Shown here one piece after another: positions 7,377 through 11,454 of a DNA stretch of 11,454 bases. The DNA comes from JAEDES01 sp964616405 (lineage in GTDB: Bacteria > Bacillota_I > Bacilli_A > RF39 > UBA660). The notes beneath the pieces are model-generated. The model saw nothing but the letters and a program-made list of their open reading frames with translations. It was not told the origin of the DNA and ran no database searches. The stretch spans positions 1-11,454 of the forward strand of contig CAZTRE010000037.1 of the NCBI GenBank assembly GCA_964616405.1, read 5' to 3'. Each line of letters opens with the position of its first letter. The stretch's first letter is position 1. Made by a program: the position numbers and the translations under genes.

Positions 7377-8546
7377 TTAACTAAAATTAATCATCGTCAA
7401 TATTACTCCTATTGTTATAAATAGAGTTCCTAGTAATAACAATAAAGATACTTTACCATATATATTAGAAAAAGCAAAATCATCATCACTTTTTATAAAT
7501 GTTTTTTCAAGCTCTACTGCAAAACCTTCTTTTTTCTCTTCTTTAACAAATTTCTTTGTTCCAGGTAAATTAACCAAAATAAGATCATCTTTTCTAATAT
7601 ATTTAGAAACTAAAATATTATTTCTCTGGCCCAACAATTTACAAACAGCCTCAACAAAACTATTATCTTTAACCTCTTCAATGAACTTTTCAATATCGAA
7701 GTCTACTTCCAAATATTTTCTAGGTACCAACAATAAACTTATAGTACTTGCACTTTTCTCTATTAATTTCCATTCACTTTTAAAAGCATTTAAAAATATA
7801 TTCTTCTGTGCATCATTTAACTTCAGTTTTCCAAAAACTTTATATAAATTTTTAAGACATAAATCATAATTTGACATTGCATAAGCATCATGAGCAGCAT
7901 TTTCATCTATAAATTCATTTTTAGCTACTAAGTTTGCAAAAAACATTGGCGCATTTACCGAGTAATAACATCCCATTAATAAACTATTTGTAAATGCGGT
8001 CTCTTTTGAATCAAAATCCTTATCTAATAAATTTAAATGTTTTTTTTCTTTTAATATTTCCTGAACTTCAACAAATTTAGGATATATATTTTGATAATTC
8101 TCACAAGAAAAACCATTTTCTAAAATACTTCCATAGTAGTGTGGCGCATAACCATGAATAAGATATCCATTAACTATATACTTATCATATATATATCTTA
8201 ACACAGTATTCTTAGCAGAATCAGTGTTTAAATCATTAATACCCAATTTATAGGCACAAACCCTTCCAATTATTCTATTTATACCATAACTAATCTCCGA
8301 GAAATTGTCGATTTTTCTAATTAATTTATCAACTTGCTCTAGAAAATCATTAAAATAATTCAAATCTTCAATAATAATTTTATATTTAAATAATGCATCA
8401 TAAAAAAGCCATAACAACTGACTACAACCAGAATACATACGATATCCCATTGAAGCACTCGTTTTTTTATCAAAATAACACGCACTATTACAAATATCCA
8501 CAAGCATTTTTTTTACATCTTCTCGTTTTAATAATTCATCTAACAC
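7377..8546 (-). CDS. C-terminally membrane-anchored protein, possible ADP-ribosyltransferase-like fold
   Basis: I do not firmly recognise this 389-aa protein. It starts at GTG 8546, with GGTGGTGG six bases upstream. Residues 1-120 are mostly helical. Residues 128-146 read YLIHGYAPHYYGSILENGF, resembling the first signature of ADP-ribosyltransferases of PARP/DarT type (L-x-H-G/T, then I-L-x-x-G-L). Residues 190-204 (LMGCYYSVNAPMFFA) could correspond to the second signature (G-x-Y-F/Y-x-x-S-x-x-A). A later strand, STISLLLVPRKYLEVD (267-282), is a place to look for the catalytic Glu. The C terminus has one hydrophobic helix (365-386, LLLLLGTLFITIGVILTMI) with three residues after it, so the protein is tail-anchored with its bulk probably in the cytosol. 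The ART reading is a motif-level inference; a different or novel fold is equally possible. It lies 28 bases after the 108-aa gene and 30 bases before fmt. Confidence 0.85.
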   Translation of the reverse strand: MLDELLKREDVKKMLVDICNSACYFDKKTSASMGYRMYSGCSQLLWLFYDALFKYKIIIEDLNYFNDFLEQVDKLIRKIDNFSEISYGINRIIGRVCAYKLGINDLNTDSAKNTVLRYIYDKYIVNGYLIHGYAPHYYGSILENGFSCENYQNIYPKFVEVQEILKEKKHLNLLDKDFDSKETAFTNSLLMGCYYSVNAPMFFANLVAKNEFIDENAAHDAYAMSNYDLCLKNLYKVFGKLKLNDAQKNIFLNAFKSEWKLIEKSASTISLLLVPRKYLEVDFDIEKFIEEVKDNSFVEAVCKLLGQRNNILVSKYIRKDDLILVNLPGTKKFVKEEKKEGFAVELEKTFIKSDDDFAFSNIYGKVSLLLLLGTLFITIGVILTMINFS

Positions 8547-8574
8547 ACTAAACCACCACCACTATTGGTTTTTA

Positions 8575-8901
8575 TCAATTCATATTGAACCAACTAACAA
8601 TATAATATATTAATCCAATTATTATAATCACAAATAATACTATTAAAACTATTTTAATAACAGGATTGTTAAGATCCCAATAATCATCCTTTTGAGCAGA
8701 AACATTACCCATCAAATCATCAAACGTTTCTTTATTCTTCTTATTAACTTCTAAATTCATATGATCTAAATCTTCTTTTTCTTGAGTATTACTTTCTTCT
8801 GTATTTTTATCATCATTAATATTCTTAAAAGCATCATCTTCATTAGGTAAATCAATATCTTTATCTAATTCTTTATAAAAGTTATCATCAAAAAAACTCA
8901 T
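8575..8901 (-). CDS. Small acidic tail-anchored membrane protein
   Basis: This is a 108-aa protein starting MSFFDDNFYKELDKD. ATG 8901 follows AGAGAGGCGAT with suitable spacing; the longer frame to ATG 8937 would begin just after the priA stop without an SD. Residues 1-80 are highly acidic and low in complexity (many D, E, N, K) and probably disordered. Residues 81-103 form one strong hydrophobic helix (VIKIVLIVLFVIIIIGLIYYIV), followed by SWFNMN. It is therefore most likely tail-anchored, facing the cytosol. It lies 40 bases after priA and 28 before the 389-aa gene, which also has a C-terminal anchor, so the two may act together at the membrane. No family is recognised. Confidence 0.8.
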   Translation of the reverse strand: MSFFDDNFYKELDKDIDLPNEDDAFKNINDDKNTEESNTQEKEDLDHMNLEVNKKNKETFDDLMGNVSAQKDDYWDLNNPVIKIVLIVLFVIIIIGLIYYIVSWFNMN

Positions 8902-8916
8902 TGGTAATCGCCTCTC

Positions 8917-8933
8917 TATCATTTTTAATGATA
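8917..8933. repeat. Perfect stem-loop between priA and the 108-aa gene
   Basis: TATCATT-TTT-AATGATA is a 7-bp inverted repeat with a 3-base loop, lying just upstream of the SD of the 108-aa gene and just after the priA stop. No T-run follows on the minus strand, so it is unlikely to be a terminator. It could stabilise or separate the operon mRNA, or be chance in AT-rich DNA. Confidence 0.45.
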
Positions 8934-8940
8934 ACATAAT

Positions 8941-11115
8941 TTAATAGATTTGACTAGGATTAAAATCAATATCAATTTTTATATTAGGCCTACCTTTATA
9001 ATGTTCTAATATTTTTTCTAAAATACTCCTTAAATTAGCATCTTTCTTATATTTTAAAATAATACCAAAGCGATATATATTATTTACTCTAAAAATAGTT
9101 GAAGGAGTTGGCCCTAAAACTGAAGTGTTTTCTAAATTTCTATCAAGCGCTCGTTTAATTTTCTGAGCTTCCTTAGAAACAAAATCCATATCTTTACCAC
9201 TAATTTTTATATGACATAAATAATAAAATGGTGGATACTTAAGCATTTTACGAATATACATTTCTTTATTATAAAATCCCATATAATCATGTGTTCTTGT
9301 ATAGCTAATCGCATAATGTTCTGGATTATATGTTTGAATAATAACTTCTCCACTTTTTTCACTTCTACCACTTCGTCCTGCTACTTGACTAAGCAAAGCA
9401 AATGTATTCTCACTACTTCTAAAATCTGGAATATTAAGAGACGTATCTGCGTTAATTACCCCAACTAAAGTTACATTTGAAAAATCTAGTCCTTTCGCAA
9501 CAATTTGCGTCCCAAGTAAAATATCATACTCTTGATTTTTAAAAGCATTAATCATCTTCTCATGAGCACCCTTACGACTAGTTGTATCAAAATCCATACG
9601 TAATACTCTAGCCTGTGGGAAAATTTTGCCAAGTTCTTCTTCAATTCTTTGTGTTCCCACACCTAAATCACTAATTGATTTTTCATGACATTCTGGACAA
9701 GTATCATAAACTTTACTTCCATATCCACAATAATGACATCTCATTGTATTACTACTTTTATGATAAGTAAGCGATATATCACAATTAGGACATTTAAATG
9801 TATATCCACAGTTCTTACAAGTAACAAAAGAAGCATACCCACGTCTATTTAAAAGTAAAATAACTTGTTCCTTCTTATCCAACTTATCCTTAATTGATGT
9901 AACTAAATTTCTCGAGAAATGTCCTTTGCTTTTCTTAATCTCTTCATTCATATCAATAATTCTAACTCTAGGTAATTTCTTTCCATTAACTCGATTAGGT
10001 AAACTCAAATATTGATAAACTCCCTTTTGTGCTCTAGCCATAACTTCCAAAGAAGGTGTTGCACTCCCAAATATAACAGGACAATCATGATATTTTCCAC
10101 GAATAAGTGCTATATCTCTTGCATTATATCTTGGATTAGAATCACTTTGCTTATATGACTCACTATGCTCCTCATCAACAATAATCATTCCAATATTAGT
10201 AAGTGGAGCAAATATGGCACTCCTGGCCCCAATAACGATAGATGCTTCTCCTCGAACTATTCTCCGCCACTCATCATACTTTTCTCCATCAGATAAAGCT
10301 GAATGTAAGGCCGCTATATTATCTCCAAATCTCCTCTGAAATCTTTGAACCATCTGTGGCGTAAGACTAATCTCTGGAACTAACATAATACTGCTCTTGC
10401 CTTTGTTTAAAGCATCTTCAATTAACTCCATATAAACCTCTGTCTTGCCACTCCCAGTCACTCCATGTAATAAATAAGGTTTAAAACTAGTATCTTTTAA
10501 TACTTCATCAACTACCTTTTCTTGATCCTTAGTAAGTCGATATTTCGTTCCCAGTTCTTTATCATAACTAAGACGATAATGTTCTTTTTTTTCTATAATT
10601 AAAACGCCCTTTTTTACTAATGTTGTAATAATACTAGTAGAAAAATATTTCAATGTATCTTTTCTAACAAGACCCTTTTCTTTAATAAATTTAACGATCT
10701 CCTCATGCTTAGCTGTTAACTTCACATCAAGTAACTCATCATTTACCCGGTAATAAGTATCAAACTTCTTATTAACAACAGTTCCCTGTTTTGCCTTTAA
10801 CCCTTTAGGAAGCATCACCTGATAACAACTAATTAAGGTCGCCAAGGTATTTTCCTGAATTATTTTCCCAAGTTTTAATAATTCTTCGTTCAAAATAATT
10901 TCTTTATCTTTAATCCCAATAATTTCTTTTAACTCATATTCAGATTGATAATCTTTCTTTATCTCTAAAACAAATCCATCAAGTACTTGTCTCCCAAATG
11001 GAACTTCTACCCTGATTCCTACCAAAATATCTTTTTCTAAATGATTAGGCACTTTATATTCAAATATCTTATCAATATTTTTATTTGACAATTCAACCAA
11101 TACACCAATAACCAA
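8941..11115 (-). CDS. priA: Primosomal protein N', replication restart helicase PriA
   Basis: PriA is a 3'-5' DNA helicase that recognises stalled forks and reloads the replicative helicase. I start it at TTG 11115 (724 aa): AGGAAGTGAT lies 3 bases upstream, a TATAAT promoter lies just behind, and MVIGVLVELSNKNIDKIFEYKVP is the normal PriA beginning. The 52 extra upstream codons open to 11271 look nothing like PriA. Visible parts (724-aa numbering): the 3'-DNA-end-binding domain with VGIRVEVPFGRQVLDGFV (about 33-50); Walker A GVTGSGKTE (218-226); the DEEH box (314-317); a zinc-binding insert with all eight cysteines as four CxxC pairs (433/436, 442/445, 460/463, 473/476); GTQIVAKGLDF (535-545); and QVAGRSGR (577-584). 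The length is close to that of E. coli PriA. It is the first gene of the operon leading to fmt. Confidence 0.97.
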   Translation of the reverse strand: MVIGVLVELSNKNIDKIFEYKVPNHLEKDILVGIRVEVPFGRQVLDGFVLEIKKDYQSEYELKEIIGIKDKEIILNEELLKLGKIIQENTLATLISCYQVMLPKGLKAKQGTVVNKKFDTYYRVNDELLDVKLTAKHEEIVKFIKEKGLVRKDTLKYFSTSIITTLVKKGVLIIEKKEHYRLSYDKELGTKYRLTKDQEKVVDEVLKDTSFKPYLLHGVTGSGKTEVYMELIEDALNKGKSSIMLVPEISLTPQMVQRFQRRFGDNIAALHSALSDGEKYDEWRRIVRGEASIVIGARSAIFAPLTNIGMIIVDEEHSESYKQSDSNPRYNARDIALIRGKYHDCPVIFGSATPSLEVMARAQKGVYQYLSLPNRVNGKKLPRVRIIDMNEEIKKSKGHFSRNLVTSIKDKLDKKEQVILLLNRRGYASFVTCKNCGYTFKCPNCDISLTYHKSSNTMRCHYCGYGSKVYDTCPECHEKSISDLGVGTQRIEEELGKIFPQARVLRMDFDTTSRKGAHEKMINAFKNQEYDILLGTQIVAKGLDFSNVTLVGVINADTSLNIPDFRSSENTFALLSQVAGRSGRSEKSGEVIIQTYNPEHYAISYTRTHDYMGFYNKEMYIRKMLKYPPFYYLCHIKISGKDMDFVSKEAQKIKRALDRNLENTSVLGPTPSTIFRVNNIYRFGIILKYKKDANLRSILEKILEHYKGRPNIKIDIDFNPSQIY

Positions 11116-11128
11116 AGTATCACTTCCT

Positions 11129-11209
11129 CTACTAAGATTATACCAAATTAAAAGAAGAAATCCTATAAAAGGTTTCTCCATTCTTAAAATAATATTTCCT
11201 ACTAAGATT
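11129..11209. repeat. 11-bp direct repeat CTACTAAGATT, two copies 70 bp apart
   Basis: Copies lie at 11129-11139 and 11199-11209. The first overlaps the -10 and the start of the priA transcript; the second fills the loop of the inverted repeat at 11189-11219. Flanking bases are partly similar (TTCC on the left), so it may be a degenerate duplication or a protein site. Confidence 0.5.
11137..11145 (-). promoter_or_regulatory. Extended -10 promoter of priA
   Basis: The minus strand reads TGG-TATAAT, a perfect -10 with the TGn extension, while no good -35 is found 16-18 bases upstream. Transcription would start near 11130, giving a leader of only about 16 bases that begins with the SD (AGAGGAAGTGAT) and supports the TTG start at 11115. 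Confidence 0.65.
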
Positions 11210-11219
11210 GAAATATTAT
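11189..11219. repeat. 10-bp inverted repeat upstream of priA
   Basis: ATAATATTTC (11189-11198) and GAAATATTAT (11210-11219) are perfect complements around an 11-base loop. It lies between the priA promoter and the divergent small-peptide promoter, where an operator might sit. On the minus strand only TTTT follows, making it a poor terminator. It is entirely AT-rich, so chance cannot be dismissed. Confidence 0.5.
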
Positions 11220-11239
11220 ACTTATTTCCATTTGTTCGA

Positions 11240-11268
11240 TTGCTACAACAATCCCAATATGATATTAT
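11240..11268 (+). promoter_or_regulatory. Probable promoter of the 29-aa peptide unit
   Basis: TTGCTA (11240-11245) is separated by 17 bases from TATTAT (11263-11268, 5 of 6 to consensus). Transcription would begin near 11275 and give a leader of about 59 bases that contains the 5' arm of the inverted repeat and the SD hairpin. Confidence 0.5.
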
Positions 11269-11305
11269 CACTATTAGGAGATACTAACTGTTGAGTACTT
11301 GCCAA

Positions 11306-11320
11306 CTTTCTTCTAGAAAG
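11306..11320 (+). promoter_or_regulatory. Small hairpin overlapping the SD of the 29-aa peptide
   Basis: CTTTCT-TCT-AGAAAG forms a 6-bp stem whose downstream arm shares AAAG with the SD AAAGGAGG (11317-11324). The GGAGG core remains unpaired, so masking would be partial. Confidence 0.4.
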
Positions 11321-11333
11321 GAGGCTTGATATT

Positions 11334-11423
11334 ATGAAGAAAAAAGATTTGTTAATCTCATTTCTAATACTAATTATCATTTTATTAATAGTCTCTGTAT
11401 TGATACTTATAATAAAAAAATAG
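11334..11423 (+). CDS. 29-aa hydrophobic membrane peptide, type I toxin-like
   Basis: ATG 11334 to TAG 11423 encodes a 29-residue peptide: MKKKD, then a 22-residue run of L, I, V, F and S, then KK. One transmembrane helix with lysines at both ends is the form of small type I toxins and holin-like peptides, and also of harmless small membrane proteins. Translation is well supported by the full SD AAAGGAGG (11317-11324) nine bases before the ATG. A promoter (11240-11268), an end-to-end inverted repeat and a 3' hairpin make a compact unit of about 180 bases, divergent from priA. I see no convincing promoter for an antisense RNA within the window, so the toxin reading is inference by analogy. Confidence 0.65.
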   Translation: MKKKDLLISFLILIIILLIVSVLILIIKK

Positions 11424-11453
11424 TACTCAATTTACTTACGTAGATTAAGTACT
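11422..11453 (+). terminator. Terminator-like hairpin after the 29-aa ORF
   Basis: AGTACT-C-AAT-T-TAC pairs with GTA-G-ATT-A-AGTACT around a TTAC loop: twelve Watson-Crick pairs, one U-G pair and one C/A mismatch. The window ends one base later, so a T-run cannot be checked. Its upstream arm is the same segment that can pair with the leader at 11291-11299. Confidence 0.5.
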
Positions 11454-11454
11454 T

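Larger units (their letters stand above)
11291..11430 (+). repeat. 9-bp inverted repeat flanking the 29-aa ORF
   Basis: TTGAGTACT (11291-11299, leader) is the exact complement of AGTACTCAA (11422-11430, starting inside the TAG stop). In the transcript the two ends could pair and enclose the SD and coding region. A related AAGTACTT closes the window (11447-11454). Confidence 0.6.

Noticed and set aside
7681..7869. Plus-strand 62-codon open frame antisense to the 389-aa gene
   Set aside because: It is a Phe/Lys/Ser-rich reverse-strand artefact with no translation signal.
8546..8571. AAACCA/TGGTTT complement around the SD of the 389-aa gene as an SD-masking hairpin
   Set aside because: Only six mostly A-T pairs with a long GGTGG-repeat loop that leaves the SD exposed; too weak to claim as regulation.
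1..11454. tRNA, rRNA, insertion sequence or phage attachment site
   Set aside because: No cloverleaf, rRNA-like sequence, transposase motif or terminal repeats with target duplication were seen on either strand.

Overview
The window is AT-rich, densely packed bacterial DNA with Firmicutes-style Shine-Dalgarno sites (AGAGG, AAAGGAGG). TGA is used as a stop (fmt, the XRE regulator, the 108-aa protein) and Trp is read from TGG, so this is not a code-4 mycoplasma. Low G+C, adjacency of priA and fmt, and secreted proteins with InlB-type repeats, a dockerin and a cadherin-like domain suggest an uncultured, host-associated Bacillota (Bacilli/Clostridia-like). That placement is inference.

Left third, minus strand (1-4618): a two-gene secretion operon. 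The first gene encodes a ~1240-aa exported papain-like (C1A) cysteine protease with a lectin-like domain, five InlB/Listeria-Bacteroides repeats and a C-terminal type I dockerin. Its TAA overlaps the ATG of the second gene, an exported Ig-like / proline-linker / cadherin-like protein that runs off the left edge. A divergent 83-aa XRE regulator (4740-4991, plus) faces them across an intergenic region holding two perfect 15-bp operators, TGGACA-N3-TGTCCA, centred 25 bp apart. One covers the -35 of the probable protease promoter, which suggests a self-contained switch for protease expression.

Middle and right, minus strand (5072-11115): a probable operon headed by priA (TTG start, extended -10 promoter). 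It continues with a 108-aa tail-anchored protein, a 389-aa protein with a C-terminal membrane anchor and a possible ADP-ribosyltransferase-like HG motif, fmt, a 244-aa single-pass membrane protein (ATGA overlap with fmt) and a 189-aa two-helix membrane protein. It ends at a terminator whose hairpin includes the last stop codon. The convergent XRE gene has its own terminator built the same way. priA (replication restart) and fmt (initiator tRNA formylation) are housekeeping; the other four are unassigned membrane proteins, and def is absent from its frequent place between priA and fmt.

Right edge, plus strand (11240-11454): a small transcription unit divergent from priA. It has a plausible promoter, a strong SD and a 29-aa extremely hydrophobic peptide flanked by a perfect 9-bp inverted repeat, followed by a terminator-like hairpin at the edge. 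The layout resembles a type I toxin mRNA, but no antitoxin RNA could be shown. No gene-free stretch exceeds 300 bases.
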